DNA of 64,000 bases from Sanguinoderma infundibulare (Eukaryota > Basidiomycota > Agaricomycetes > Polyporales > Polyporaceae): assembly GCA_032821775.1 (NCBI GenBank), contig JAVLRN010000004.1, positions 620,001-684,000 on the forward strand, written 5' to 3'. The notes under the pieces were generated by a model. That model was not told the origin of the DNA and did not search any database. It saw only the letters and a list, made by a program, of their open reading frames with translations. A program made the translations under genes and the position numbers. This document shows, one piece after another, positions 36,031-49,038 of the stretch (position 1 is its first letter; every line of letters begins with the position of its first letter).

Positions 36031-38893
36031 GCTTAGACTCTCGACTGCACGCTTTCAATGGACTTCTTGGGTATAGACTAGTACTCCCTCGTTCTTGATG
36101 TCTCTGTCTGTGTCGCTGTCGCTGTGTTGCATTCCTGTTATGGCTCGTATATGTTCTCGATTATCGCTGTCTTTCATACCCCCGCTACGACCCTTGTGAC
36201 GCCTTGCGTAATGTCCGGACTTCTCCCTCATATTACTGTATCATATGTTTTCCGACGTACCGCACATTCGTTATAGTCTTGTTACGATGTTATGTTGCAC
36301 CGCTACCCCTTACTTGCACCGTCAGGCTGCGGACTGGTTCCGTTCTGGTTCTAACGCGCGCTTTCCTAGCGAACCAAACCGAACCGAACCCCGTACCCTG
36401 GACCGACGCCCTCGGAAGCAGAAGGTTTGCATACCAGGCTTTATCGGAGCTCCGACCCTGTATTCTCAGCGCTCAGGCTGTTTCCGTCTTCTTGGCCGTC
36501 TATTCGGGGAGCGTACCTCGTCCGTTTTCCGGTCTTTGTCCGGACGAATTCAGACCACACACCTCCTGCTCAGGCCTCTTCTCCATCTTCGCCGTGATGC
36601 ACACCATCAACTGGCGCGGCTACGGACGACTGGATGTTGTCTCTGCGTTCTGGACACCTGGGGCGCTGTTTGGCTGAGGCTCGTCTCCTCGGAACTTACT
36701 GCTCAAACCACCCGGGAACCACACGCAGCACTGGCACATGCAAATGAAAGCGCGAGATGCCGCCGGCCCTCCGTCGTGTGCTGCGCAGCCTCCGAGAGGC
36801 GTTCTCTGTTCCGAGCTCGAAGGTGACTGACGGCCCTGTCCATCATCTCCCTCCTTCTGCCTTCTGGCTTCCTTGCCACACATCTTTTGTTCGCCGTCGT
36901 GCCATCTGAAGATGTTCTGGGGTGATCGATCCTGTGTCGAGCTCCGGGTTAGGCACTTTCGCAGCTCGCTGTCTCGCGGCGTGTGTGGTTGGACCACTCA
37001 CTGTCCATCGCACATAGCCCGTAGCAGTACTCGGACGCCCGATCGGTCGTCGTACGATTCGGGGTGTTCGGGCGCGAGCACGCACGCACACACACAGACA
37101 GTGGTAACAATGGCGGCGCAGATGGGAGAAGCTCGGCTTTAGGGGGAACGGGGGACTCGTCTGTTTGCCGGGCGTGTGCCAAATCGTCACGACGGGGTCA
37201 GGCAGTACTTCCTCCGCAATTTAATTTTGGGGCGTGATTCCCGCGCACGGTCCATCGAGTCCGCCCTGACGTTCGCTCAACAGAAACGGAAAGAGAAGCG
37301 GAAGGAGAAGGAGAAGGAGAAGGGGGAGAAGGATGATATGAAGGGAGAACGCCGCGAGGTCGAAACGCGCGGCTCCAGCGCGTAGTACGGGTGGACGGAT
37401 TCGTTTTCCCTCATGGCGCCCTCGCCTGTGGCTCCTTGTTTCGCGCTGGATGACCGTTGACGAGGTGAGGGCCGAGGGCATGCACTGACACTGGCACTAA
37501 TCCCTGCTGCTGCTACTGCGGTGACATGACAGCGCACTGCTTCAGTCGTGCAGCGAGATATCGAGCTGCACCTAGGACGACTGGCGCTGAGACTCGCCCC
37601 GACTGGACCGCTTCGCCGCCGGCAGACCACACCTGGCAGATCGTGGTCGCCGCCGCGCCACGGTTGCGGTTATCCGACTCGGAGAACGCAGAGGACGCTT
37701 CTGATCGTTCACAATGGCTCACAGGCTGACGGGGCGTGGGTGCCGCGCCCGCGTCCGTGCTCGCGTGCTCAGGGCGAGTGCGCCACGCCTTCCAAGTTGC
37801 CAACGTTAACTTCCTTCGGTGCCCGCTCGCCTCGATTCGCGCCTCCGTGGGGCCTCCCCGGCACCCAAGCCTCGAGCTCAAGGCTCATGCGCACGCCTCA
37901 TGCCTCACGTCCTCGGGGCGGGCTATTTAGGACTCGAGGCACGAGCCCAGGCCAGGCTACGGTTCGTTCCGAGTCGATATCGGGGGATGCCAGCGGGACG
38001 TGTTCGCGGATAGTATCGCGCATGTCTCGAAGTTGCACGGTTGCGCGGTGTAGCGGAAGTTACTCCCTCTCGACCTCAGCAATGCATATGTGTGTGTCCC
38101 TTCAGCGCGACGACCGTGACGCACTGCAACCGCGACCGTCGCGTAGCATCGTGAATTATGCAACGGCTCCTTCTCCATTTGGGCGCAGCTTGGAATTTCG
38201 ACACGAGAACGCCCGGATGCTGTATGTCGTTCAAGTTAACGTTAGCGTTGGCGCCGGACTCGCGGCTCCATTTCGGGGACACCGTTTGTGTGCACCCGCT
38301 CCCTTCAGGCCCGCCTTATCGTCCCTCAAAGCTTGAGCATGGCTCTAAAACGGCCGTAGCTTCTATAGACACCCTCCCGCTTTCGGCGTGCCAATATTCG
38401 CCGCTCTGGCCGCGGCCTTGTCATGGAAACGTCGTGATTGGAGGACGGCGAGCGGGCTCTTCACACGCACATGCGGCGCGCTGAAGGAATCCGCACGCTC
38501 AGTCGGCTCGGCGGGCGCGGCGCGCGGAGACGCGCATCGAAGACTGGAGAGACTTGGAATGGAGGATGGCGTAGTATGGAGGGCGGAAGGCGGGAGACGC
38601 GGAATTACTCTAGTTGTGTTCTATGCTAGATGTTAGGCAAGAAGATTGCGAGTACGACACTTTGTTGGACTGCGGGGAACTATGCTATGCTACAAATGCT
38701 GGGTATCCGGATAGGGCAACAACATGTACGCGGATAGGATGCGACTCGGAAGCTGTGATGTGTACGAATGGATCCAATGAATGACGAACCGAACCGCAGA
38801 GATGGTCCAAGTAATGACAGGAGGCGTGGTTTGGTCTTGTGCAGGGCATGCTCGAGCTCGCGAGATGCTTCGAGAGTCTGTGAAGAGTCCTAG
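36031..38893. other. Long GC-rich stretch without a recognised gene
   Basis: Many overlapping open frames on both strands (for example 36245-36826, 37548-38336) but all translate to Arg/Ser/Pro-rich sequence without domain, hydrophobic core or splice pattern. These are probably chance frames in GC-rich DNA. A purine tract lies at 37281-37350 and a CA-rich run at about 37076-37102. Confidence 0.45.
37281..37350 (+). repeat. GGAGAA purine-rich simple repeat
   Basis: Imperfect GAA/GGAGAA run, nearly pure purine on the plus strand over about 70 bases. Confidence 0.8.
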
Positions 38894-40197
38894 CTAGACT
38901 CGGGTATCAGCTGCAGCGTCCGCAGCAGCATCCGATGGCCCCGGCTTAAACACCGTCATCGGAATGTTCATGCTCTCGCGCTCGTCCAGCCCCTCATCGA
39001 CGACGCTAGTGGTGACGACCGCGATTGCGAAGCGCGGCGAGCTCAGGGAGCGCGTCGCGCGGAAGTCCGCGCCCGCATCCCCAGAGGAGCCGTGGGGGCG
39101 CGGGTACTTTGTGCTCGTGGACCAGATCGTCGCGAGCAGGACGCCGACGATCTCGACGTAGTTGCTGACCATGAGCACGTACGCGCCCGTGAGGAAGTTC
39201 GCATCGCGGAAGGCCAGGATGAGCAGCGCGATGTCGAGGATGACGGGAAAGACAAAGTTCGAGGCTGAGATCCAGAACAGCGTCTTGAGCCGGTCGTAGT
39301 AGGAATCTGCAGTCATCGCGGATCGGGGTCAGCGTTGCTACTCATCACGCGCGTTCGAGCGAAGACGAACTTTGAGTGGTTCCAGATAGGTCGGTGTCGT
39401 TACTGGCACCAGGCACGCGGAAGCGGCGCGAGTTGAAAGTCCCACTCTTTAAACGGAGGAGAAAGATTGCAGAGGTATAACTGATGCGTAGCGTTAGAAT
39501 CAAGGTGATATTATTCGATGATGGACGATAGACCCTACGTTGAGTCGACGAGCTGCACGACCCAGGCAGCCTTCGGGTACGGGGTATTCCAAGCCTCCTG
39601 CCCCGCAACGAACAGGTTATCGTGCCCGTGCCTCGTGATAGCGCGCGTCCACTCGACGACGAACACGAGCTCGACGATCATCCGCGCGATCTTAATCGCC
39701 GCGATGGGCCCGTACACCCCGGCGATGCACGAGGCCCGAAGGTGGCTTGGAGGGTATACGGTCACGACGCGCAAGAGCAGCACGGTGTCCGCGAGCATGG
39801 GCACGAGCACAGCGAAGCACGCAAAGGCGATCGAGAATCCGACTGGGACCGGCTTCGCGAGCATGAATCGCGTCTGGTATGGCATCGTTTCATCAGCTTC
39901 TTCTGCACGACTCAGGCGAAGAAAAGCCTGGATCTCACCTGGTTATAAATGTTGATCGCGCCCTCCGCGAGCCCGAGCGCGAGGATGAACACGTTCAGCA
40001 GGAAGACGGGCTGCCGCCGTATGGCCGAGTTCGAGAAGAAGAAGAGGATGACGGCAATAGGAATGAGCATGGCGGAAAAGGCCGTCCCGATGAGCAGAAA
40101 CGTGATCGAAGGGTCCAGTGCGGCGACGTAGTTCAAGCCGGCCGGCGGGGCCGGGGTCGGGGACAACACAGCCGGAAGGGCGGAGGCGGAGGACATG
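38894..40197 (-). CDS. Seven-helix membrane receptor-like protein (gene H)
   Basis: Paralogue of copies A and A'. Exon 1 (from ATG 40197) reads MSSASALPAVL, then LDPSITFLLIGTAFSAMLIP and RRQPVFLLNVFILALGL, ending NIYNQ at a GTGAGA donor. Exon 2 (to about 39540) has VPMLADTVLLLRVVTVYPP and KIARMIVELVFVV. The next exon has YTSAIFLLRLKSG, the last SYYDRLKTLFWISASNFVFP and VEIVGVLLATIWST with an Asp/Ala-rich tail. Seven hydrophobic segments, no signal peptide. At two joints (exon 1/2 and exon 3/4) the obvious GT-AG boundaries give the wrong phase, so H either uses unusual splice sites or carries two small frameshifts. Coding quality within each exon is high. Confidence 0.65.
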
Positions 40198-41770
40198 ACG
40201 CACGCTGCTCGACGCCGAGGGTTGTTGCTGCAGGGCGGGAGAACGCGGATTAGTACCTTATATGTCAGGGCGGGACGAATGGCGCATGTACGCGGCTCAG
40301 GAATAGACCGAGCCCACGATGACGGCCTGCCAACCGTCCGAGGCTGTAGTCCTTGTGTTTGCATATCGGTGTCAGGGGAACATTTCCTAGCGACGCACCG
40401 CACGTCGGGGGTGCATCGCGCACGCGGTGCAGCCCAGGAGGCGGCGGGAGGATCAAGGTCGGTGGATGGGCCAGTCGGGGGATCATATGTCCGTCGGGCA
40501 CGATGTTCGTTGCAAACGTGCGCCCGGGCGACCACCAGATGTTCGCGTTTGGGAACTAGAGCCAATGAATAAGCGCCAGTTCGGAGAGCATCTGGAGCAC
40601 TTACCGTGAGTGGGGCACAGCGTGGCGTTCGTCGGGGAGGGCGGTACATTGTCTCCATGCCGCCAGGGAAGATGTGAGGGGCATCCGATCTGACGGCTTC
40701 GGCTTCCTGGGATGTCGGGGATGGTAGAGGAGAATCATAAACTCTATCGGAAACGCGGAGACCACGTTAATCCTCGAGGCCCTAGGCTGTGGCAGCGCGG
40801 TGGACTTGCGCGTGGTCGGCTAACGCTGTGCAGGGTAGGTCAGAGGACTGACGTCAGCCCAGTTGTGGACAAAATCTATGGGCCAGGCCACGCACGAGTA
40901 CACTTGGATACGTCCCTCAAAGGACATGACCCCACCACGCGTAGACCGGATGGCGGTGTATGGGCGACAACTGTCATGCAACGTTGGCGTATGGATCGTC
41001 GATATCGAGATCGTGAAGAAGTTGGACGGTGCTCGGGAGGGTGCACGACGGAATAGCTCGTGCTGCACTTCAGCGGGGGGAGAGAATACTGGTACTGAAG
41101 ACCATATGCCGGCGAGGTGAAAGCGAGGTAAGACAGTGACGTGTCTGGTATCCCCTCGGACTGAGCTGCCTGGACGGCCAGCCAAGATCAAATCAGTCAC
41201 TATCACCTAGAGTAGACAGTGAAATCCACTCACTCGGTCGAATCCAAACCACAGTGACTGTTACGCCGAGTGATTCCTTTGGGGGTCTTTGCTGATGACG
41301 TATCCAAATCACCTCGACGACATCTCGACGCTGTGTCGAGTTGAGTGCTCCAAGCTTGCGTCATGCTTCACCGGTCACCCTTCAACATAAGCGAGGATGC
41401 AGTATCACACGATGGATGGATTCCGTTGGGAAATGGTGGCCGCTGATGAGCAAGGGACGGAAGGCGCCTAAGATTCCTAATCAGCTCATGTGCTCGTGTT
41501 TCCTAATTTGGAATGCGACCCCAAAACGGTCCTTCTGAAAGTTTGAACGATGCCCCACCCTATTCTGTCCTGCAACGCACTATCTAACTTTTTGTATTAT
41601 AGTGGGAATGATGGAGAGATCGTAGGGCAAGTATTTTTCACTCAATATACGTCAGGCATCGCCCGTGCTGATACGGTGCAGAAAGTTGGAGGTCATGACA
41701 CGGTCATACCTGTAGTAGTTCGATGCAAGATAGCGGTTCTGGACACCTAGACAGTCCGTACATGAAGTAT
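40198..41770. other. 5' flank of gene H and spacer before A'
   Basis: 40240-40740 is the leader block found three times in the window. 40800-41200 matches 11250-11600 inverted. 41200-41770 shows no gene. Confidence 0.45.
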
Positions 41771-43031
41771 TCATCTGTGCTCCTCCGCCGATTCTCCTTC
41801 TCCACTCAGCGCATCCAACTCGCTCCTACTACTGCTGAGCCCCAAAGGTTTCCACTGCGGGGAGAGCGTTCGCGACGCGTACGGGCGCGACAAAGACTTA
41901 GGAGGAGCCGCAAAGTGGCCAATAATCGACGTCCCATGTGTGTTGGTGCGCGACCCTACGCTCGACTCTGCCTCCGACGCTTCCCCCGTCCGATGCGATC
42001 CTGATGCCCAGATGGTCGAGAACAGGACTCCGAGGATGGAGATGTAACTGTTGCCGCTGACGACATACATCCCGTGTACGTAGTTGGGGTCTCTGAAGAT
42101 GAGGACGAGCTGTGCGACGTCGAAGATGACGGGAAAGACGAAGTTGGAGAGCGCGATCCAAAACAGCGTTCGGAGGCGGGCCCCGGGGCTGCGGTAGGAT
42201 TCTACGCATGCAGTTATGAACGTGCGGTACAGGAAGACATCAAAGCGCACGAGACACACCTTGAGGAGCGAGTGCACGAGACCTGCTCGTCCGCGACTGC
42301 CTCCCGGTGAATTGGATTCCCACTTGAAGCCGCAGCAGGAAGAGCGCGGACACGTATCTGGTCGGAACATCAGCGCGTGTGGAAGTTACACAGAGTGGCG
42401 CAACATACACGTCATCAACTAGCTGCAGAAACCACTCCGATTTAGCGAACGGCGAAGCCCATGCCGCAGCAGCTTCGCTTGCCCAGGGAGTCAGAGCCCC
42501 GTTCTTGTTTCGCTGAATCGCATAAATCAAGTAGCACGCGTTCGCAATGCGCGCAGCTTTCATTGCGACGATCGGGCCATACATCCCTAGACACAGAGGC
42601 CGCGAGAGCTGTCGTGGCGGATAGACGGCGAGGACCCGCAGCAGAAGGGTGGTTTGGACGCATAGCGGCACGACGATGTACAGTCCAATCATAATCGATA
42701 TGAGGGGTGCTCTTGGGGTTGTGTTGACCAGCTCGCTGATCTACCAATAGAAGGATGAGCGTGCAGGCGACGAGACGCGTGAATTACCACTCACCGTCAC
42801 GTAGGCGTTGACCGCTCCTTGAGTCAGCCCGAGGGCTATCGCGCAGACATTGAGGATGAAACTGGGCCGCTTGCGGATGGCTGGCGTTGAGGACACGAAG
42901 AGGATGATGGCGGTAGGGACAAGGAATGAGGAGAAGATAGTTGTGATGAGCAACGCCTTCAGAGCCGGGACCACGACGGAGACGGGAACCACCTCAATGT
43001 CTGGAGGGAAGCTCGCTGGGGCAACGGACAT
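41771..43031 (-). CDS. Seven-helix membrane receptor-like protein (copy A')
   Basis: Four exons (43031-42795, 42740-42409, 42357-42260, 42201-41771) join in frame to 365 aa with the same splice positions as copy A at 9493. Helix 2 begins RKRPSFILNVCAIALGL; later landmarks are VLAVYPPRQLSRPLCLG, EWFLQLVDDVYVSALFLLR, SNFVFPVIFDVAQLVLIF and ISILGVLFSTIWASGS. The cytoplasmic tail is Ser-rich and the most changed part between A and A'. No break was seen, so both copies may be expressed. As for A, a distant tie to STE2-type receptors is possible but unproven. Confidence 0.85.
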
Positions 43032-44109
43032 CGTTTGCGAGGACAAAGGGTCTCCCGCGGCAGTTTATACGCTGCATTTCCCTGAGACGATTTAGCAACG
43101 ACCTTAGCGCCATATGGTGGGCTCCGAACATACACCCCTGACGTTGTCTATTCTCAACGGTGCGCATCGTCTCGAATGCCGTGGAGAATCCGGCAATGCC
43201 AGCGGACGGGGACCGAGGCAGAGGATTTAGACGTGATGATCACGAAGGACAAGTGGCCCATCATGATACATCTCGGGCGAAGTAAAACGTGGGCCCCCGC
43301 CGCTGTTCATCGCGCGCCTGATGGGCCATCGCGCAGATTTCAAGTCCACAATACCTGCGGCTACCATGTTTAGCTCGCCGTCCACACCTCAACGGTCCTT
43401 CCTGGGGCTTCCTCTGCCACAAGGTCGCCGTTCCTCGCTTCGTTCGACCATGCCGGCGAGATCGGGGGGAGGCGTAAAAGGATCGCAACAACTCACCTCA
43501 AATTCCGAAGTGGTGCAAGATAGGTGAGGTTTCTGCTACGCATAGGTCGGCAACTAGAACGACGACACGGATGTATGGGCGAATTGATGCCGCATCATGG
43601 ACAGAAGAGAACACAATTTGGGAGAAGGGATCGATAATACGATACAGCCCGCTGTTATTCACCAGTAATATAAACCACACATCCAGATCGTATAATGTAA
43701 CGCACCACGACATACAGCCTTGCGAATGAGGAGTCCGCTCCTGGTCCGCCATCTTGAGTCTGTGGTGGAGGAGTCGGCCCAAGCAACTTCTGGGCGTCAA
43801 TACTTTCATACTCAAATTTGTACCTCCTGCCGAATTCGCCACTCAACGCCACGGCAGACTATGACACAACCTGCGTCGTATTGCTAACTGCACGCGAGAA
43901 AAGTGAACAGACTAGGAATGCAATGCGTCATGTATTCTAGCGTATTCGGCCAGCGCTCGTGAACACAGATCGAGCAACTTCGCAACCGGCATGCGTGCCA
44001 ATCTATTAAGATGCGAAGTTCCAAGTAAAGAGTATCAGGCTAAGAAAGTATCCATGTCACAGAGCAACACGCAACGTGCACCTTTCATCAACATGAGCTC
44101 GAGGACGCC
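43032..44109. other. Intergenic, no gene recognised
   Basis: 43032-43400 is shared with the upstream flank of copy A. The remainder shows no gene. Confidence 0.45.
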
Positions 44110-45250
44110 TACTCATTGGCTGTCTCCCCGTCTGAACTGCGATCATGATCGTTCTGCCCCAGTCCCATGTCGTCGCTGTCTTCCTCGGAGCCGGAGGGAT
44201 TCAAGGGGAGCTCTTGGCTGGCCTCCCGGGGCGGGGAGCGCAGAAGAGAGTGAGCAAAGAACGCGGTTGAAGTCGAGGCTACCGATATGGCCCAGCTGGT
44301 CCGATGAGAGGGAGTGCTGGTGGGCATTGCCCTCGTTGGCCTCTTGAAGATCGATGAGGAAGCGCGAGATGAGAATGGCGGTGGAGCTGGTAGAGCTTGG
44401 CCGTCTGGTCTGCGCTAAGGTCGTCATCCCCCTGAGCGAAGTAAGTAGTCCATGACTATCTGTGAAAGCAATGAGAACGGACTAGTCACGCTCCGGTTAG
44501 ACCAAGGATTCACGCTCATTCAAATTCCGCCCGTTCACCGAACGGCCTTAGTAGGATGGTCTCAGACCCACTAAATATTGTCGGATCACGGCACCCGCGG
44601 CGTCGCGATTTTGAGGGCGCAAATGTCGTGTGCTGCCAATGCGTCGGGGAGCGCATGCTCTTTGCAACTGTCTTCGCCAGGGTGTGCGTTGCCTGAGACC
44701 ATTGGCCTCCTCCGCTGCCCGTTCCAGCGTGATTGATCCATCCGGCAGCGAATACTGATACACTGCAATGAATTGACTCATTGCGCTGAACCGTCTGCTT
44801 GCGATGAAATCGTTACCTATCCTTCGTCAGAAAAAATGACTTGCACGGTCGGCAGCGATGAGGAGCACCCCACAATCATGTTGAGCAGGCCGATAACATA
44901 AATGGAAGACACCAGCGCGTATCTCACCATTATCGAGCACCAAGGCCTGGAGGACGATATATGACCGATTGGTAGCAGGAAGAAACGGCGACGAGGTAGG
45001 GAGCGCCCGGCGGCCCGACCTTGAAGGGATTGTCCGAGAAGAACGGACAAGTTCGGTCCTCCTCCATACCATCATGTTTGGTCGCAGACTTGATCGGCTC
45101 TTGGTGCCCAATGGGTCTGACTCTACGTATGTCGAGTTCATTATGATGTTTAATCTGACATTCAAGGTCTCCAGATCCTGTATGCTCGGCGGTACCACAG
45201 CAAGCGGTGGTTCCAGTTTATTGGCAAGCACGGCTTCCAGTTCCGCAAGC
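44110..45250 (-). pseudogene. DUF6533-type gene, C-terminal half, degenerate
   Basis: The hydrophobic exon IYVIGLLNMIVGCS (about 44900) and the tail exon SRFLIDLQEANEGNAHQHSL (about 44370 downwards) belong to a DUF6533-type protein and match copy G at 4182. The intervening sequence has lost its splice pattern, the tail loses frame after GSLDFNRV, and no N-terminal half is present. Confidence 0.6.
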
Positions 45251-45891
45251 TATTAGCTCCTTCCTGATCCGCTCGGGAGACGTCCGGCTCTAGCAAGTTC
45301 AACTGCGCTCAGTTCACGATTTCCGGGCGGGAGAGCCTCCCAAGATATCAGACCATCTGCGCCTGGACGAGGACAACTTGAGTTCTGAGAACTGCCATCG
45401 GGATACCCATCGTCAACGACTTGAACGATGGCGTGCGTATGTCTTTTCGCTCTTCGAGCACACCATGTGCTCATTTGCGACTGGGGGACTCCGAACTATA
45501 CAGGTGGATACCGTGGCACTACGCGATGCTACCGGGCCGTTCCTGATGTCAGCAGTGTTGACACATATCAAATACTTCGGAGAGGTCGTGGCTTAGCACC
45601 CCACAAATGTTCCGACAGTGGTGTCCGTCAATTCCTCAAGGCAAGGCCACTGCGAACTCCGAAGGCCATATGCTGTGCTGGCGAACGATTTCCGACGGTC
45701 GGGGGCCACCCCCAACTCCGAGGCGGCATCCTCGACGCACACGTACGTATCTCCCAAATACCAAATCGCAGCTTTGCGTTCACGCGTTGTCTGCAGGTTT
45801 ATATTCCAAAGCATGAACCGGACGCGAGTACATAAGACATCCCGCAAGACGATCCTCAAGACCAACCATACCTACTGTGAAGTTACTCGCC
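45251..45891. other. Intergenic, no gene recognised
   Basis: Short frames only. 5' flank of the dehydrogenase gene. Confidence 0.45.
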
Positions 45892-47254
45892 ATGGCTCCA
45901 AAGACCCAAAAAGCACTCATAATCCCCGCCGAGAAAGAGCCGTTCAAGCTCGTCACCGATTGGCCCGTCCCTCAGCCAGGACCGACAGACGTTCTCGTCA
46001 AGCTCGTCTCCGCCGCCCTCAACCCAGCGGACGCATACTTCCAGACGTTTGGTGGACTGCTTATCCCCGGGTATCCGTTCATCGCCGGATTTGATGGCTC
46101 GGGCGTTGTGGAGGGGGTCGGTGCGGAGGTCACCAACGTCGCCAAGGGCGATGAAGTGTATGTGACTTGCTGTGCAACTTTAATGTCTTCATCTACTTCT
46201 CTCTCAGACCATACGTGATCGTGCAGGCTTCTGACCGGGACCTTGGAAAACCTCCGTACGACGTTCCAGGAGTACACGCTCAGCCCCGCTAACAACGTCG
46301 CAAAGGTATGTCTTACATCGCCTGGTGTCTACCTAGATGCAATAGACTCAGCAGTTGAATGGGATAACAGATTCCGACGAACATCTCGTTTGAACAAGCC
46401 GCGTCCGTCCCGCTCTGCCTCGCGACCGTTGTGAGCGGTATATGGGCTCACGAGGACGGCGCGAACTCGGTTCGGTTCACACCTCCCTGGGAGGACGACG
46501 GCGCGACCAAGTACGCCGGCCAGGCCGCGCTCATCTTCGGGGGTTCGTCGTCTGTCGGCCAGTACGGTACGTAAGAGTCATCGCATCTACTCGCTCCCCC
46601 AAATCCCACTCACGCGCGTGGATACTACGACTAGCAATCCAATGCGCACGCATGCAGGGCTTCTCGCCGATCATCACCACCTCTTCCCTCGCGCACGAAG
46701 CGCACCTCAAGTCCCTCGGCGCGACGCACGTGCTCGACCGCCGCGCGCTCTCCCCCGACGAAATACAGGCCTCGTTGCCCGCGCTCACTGCTGGAAAGCC
46801 TATCCAGTACGTTTACGACGCCGTAGGTAGGGCGCGCGACATCCAGCGGCTCGGGTTCAGCGTGCTCGCGCCAGGCGGGGCGTTCGTGACTGTGAACCCG
46901 CGCAACCCCGAGTTTCTCGCGGACCTCATCGAAGACAGCAAAAAGAAGGGGGATGGAAAGCGCGTCGCGCGCGTGTTTGCGAGCTACCACCTTCCCGGGA
47001 ATCGGAAACTCGGCGTCGAGATCTTCGCCAGGCTGAGCGGATGGCTGGAGACGGGCGCCATCGTGGTGAGTGCATCCTGATTGTTAGGCCGTGGGTGTGG
47101 TGTGTTGTGCGCTGACGCGGGTGATGGAATGCAGCCCAACAGGATTGAGGTCCTCTCGAACGGGCTCGCTGGGGTTGCTGCAGGGTGTGAGCGGTTGTTG
47201 AAGGGCGAGGTTAGCGGGGTGAAGCTCGTCGTGCGCCACGCCGACACTCCATAA
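45892..47254 (+). CDS. MDR family alcohol dehydrogenase/enoyl reductase-like protein
   Basis: Starts MAPKTQKALIIPAEKEP and joins about six exons to the stop at 47254, around 355 aa. The GroES-like domain shows PGPTDVLVKLVSAALNPAD and GFDGSGVVEGVGAEV. The nucleotide-binding domain shows QAALIFGGSSSVGQYAIQ, split by an intron, and SLGATHVLDRRA, then YVYDAVG. The zinc-binding Cys of classical alcohol dehydrogenases are not evident. It is therefore closer to the zinc-free quinone-oxidoreductase or trans-enoyl-reductase-like branch seen near fungal metabolite genes. No other biosynthetic core gene is nearby, so a metabolite cluster is not supported. NAD(P)H-dependent, cytosolic. All joints fit and it looks intact. 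Confidence 0.85.
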
Positions 47255-49038
47255 GGACAGTTGGCAGCTCCAGTTGAATACAACTTCGCGTTGCGCATTG
47301 CGCGGAAAGTGTAAACCAGTCGGGGTTCGCAAATAGCCTCACGCTAGAGGGTTAATTATTAACACAATACTAGTAGGCAGCTTAGCTGGGTGGCCCTAGT
47401 GTAAATCCAACGATCTCGTCCCTTGCACGTCCGGAGCCGTTATTCTCTTCAGTTGACTCCCAATACTGCCATGCATCCTCAAGCTATGTAGGAAAACATA
47501 AACGTGCCTTTGTCTCGATCCAAGAAATCGCTGTGGATGGGGATACGAGTTTTAGGCTACCATACAGTAAAGTCTTGCCTTTATAGTCTGTTTACTAGGA
47601 GCCTACTGACGATATGGGTCCCCGTATAGATTTGTGACGGATGGCCGTTTCTGTGTCGGATACCCAGTATTCTGTCCACGCAGCATATAAGGCCAGAATA
47701 ATCATGGTGCGCGTCCCTCTGTCCCGCTCTCTTGATCGCTATCCATCACCCTCTGCGCAACGCGGCTGTGTCAAGTCAAGCCTCCGGCAATAGCTCCTTC
47801 CTGCCCACAGGTACATATATGCTCGCGTGTGCTCAAATGGATGAAATTCTGAAGCAGCTGTGCGTGTTTTAGACTGCGTTCAATCCAAATCCCGAAGAAC
47901 CAGAGTATGCATCCACGTTCGTCGGACGCTGTAGAACCGGGTCGACCGCAATCGCGGCTCCAGATCGCCAAAGCGATCCAACCTAGTAGGTACTTGGGGG
48001 TGGGCCTCTTGCAGCTCACGACGAAACGCTGACAGTTCTCAATTAGACACTGTTTCTGAGCGACCACAACCCGTGATGCGGCTACATGGCCAGGCACATA
48101 CATCGACTCCAGGACATACTCGCTTCTTCTCGCTCATTGCAGCAAGGTCAAGGAGACGATACCGGCATCCGGATGCCCATGGCTGTGTCCTAGGACTTCG
48201 CAGACGGAATCGCGAAGGGCGAGAACAGCCATCGAGGCGGTAGGCTTCCGTCAGAGCGTCAGAAGTACTTACCCACGTAGGTGTTCGTGTTCGTTTACCC
48301 CATAGCGCGTGCTGAGACAATTGCGACCTTCTTGCCGCCTTCTTGCGCCCAACGGATTCCCCACTGAATCATATCCATGTCCAGAGTGCGATCCGCAACA
48401 AGCCACCGTGCCAAGGAGGAAGACGTGACGGACGGCCGTCGAGTGGGCGCGATGTGCGCTCGCACGACCCCCTCTCGGTTCTGTACAGTCGTCGCACACG
48501 GTGGAACTGCCGCCCGCGGTAGGCCGGTTTCCTGTCGTCCATAGTTGCTTATCTAGTTGGGTTTGTGCGTGGACGAGAACCTGCTATGTGGTCTGCGAAG
48601 CAAGGGTTGTACCCATGCGTGGTGGATGCAGTGCGGAGGGCGGTGCGATGGTATGATCTCTTGGCTCAGATACCCCGTCCTTAACGTGTGCCAGGACTGT
48701 TACCGTAGTGAATCGTTTACAACCTGTATACATATATGCACAGTTCATATTCCTCGCGGATAGTGATAGGCCGAGGTGTGGCGGTGAGACTGACGCGGGT
48801 GCCATCCTCGGTCCACCCGGACCTCCGTACATCGATGACAGAGAACTTTAATGAAAAACCACAGGAGCGCTGGTCCTGGCCACGCGTTTTCCCCTCTACA
48901 TCTCCCGGGTGGATCGCGTGAGTGATTCGGCGTGTCTGGCGGGGGAAACATAGCATTTCCCCGTACTATCCGCAGCCCTCCGAGGCCCCTTGCTTCCTTC
49001 TCGTCACTCGCGTCCAGCACACTCCCTCCCTCCTACCC
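47255..49038. other. Intergenic, no gene recognised
   Basis: No convincing gene on either strand. Confidence 0.45.

Larger units (their letters stand above)
39930..43400. repeat. Right arm of the 7TM-gene inverted duplication
   Basis: Inverted counterpart of about 9125-12480: leader plus exon 1 of gene H matches leader plus relic B; A' matches A; the flank beyond 43031 matches the flank before 9493. Confidence 0.7.

Noticed and set aside
36204..38636. Several overlapping frames of 120-260 codons
   Set aside because: No hydrophobic core, domain or splice pattern on either strand; composition alone explains them.
45892..47254. Secondary-metabolite cluster around the MDR dehydrogenase
   Set aside because: No polyketide synthase, peptide synthetase, terpene synthase or prenyltransferase is visible within the window, so the enzyme is treated as stand-alone.
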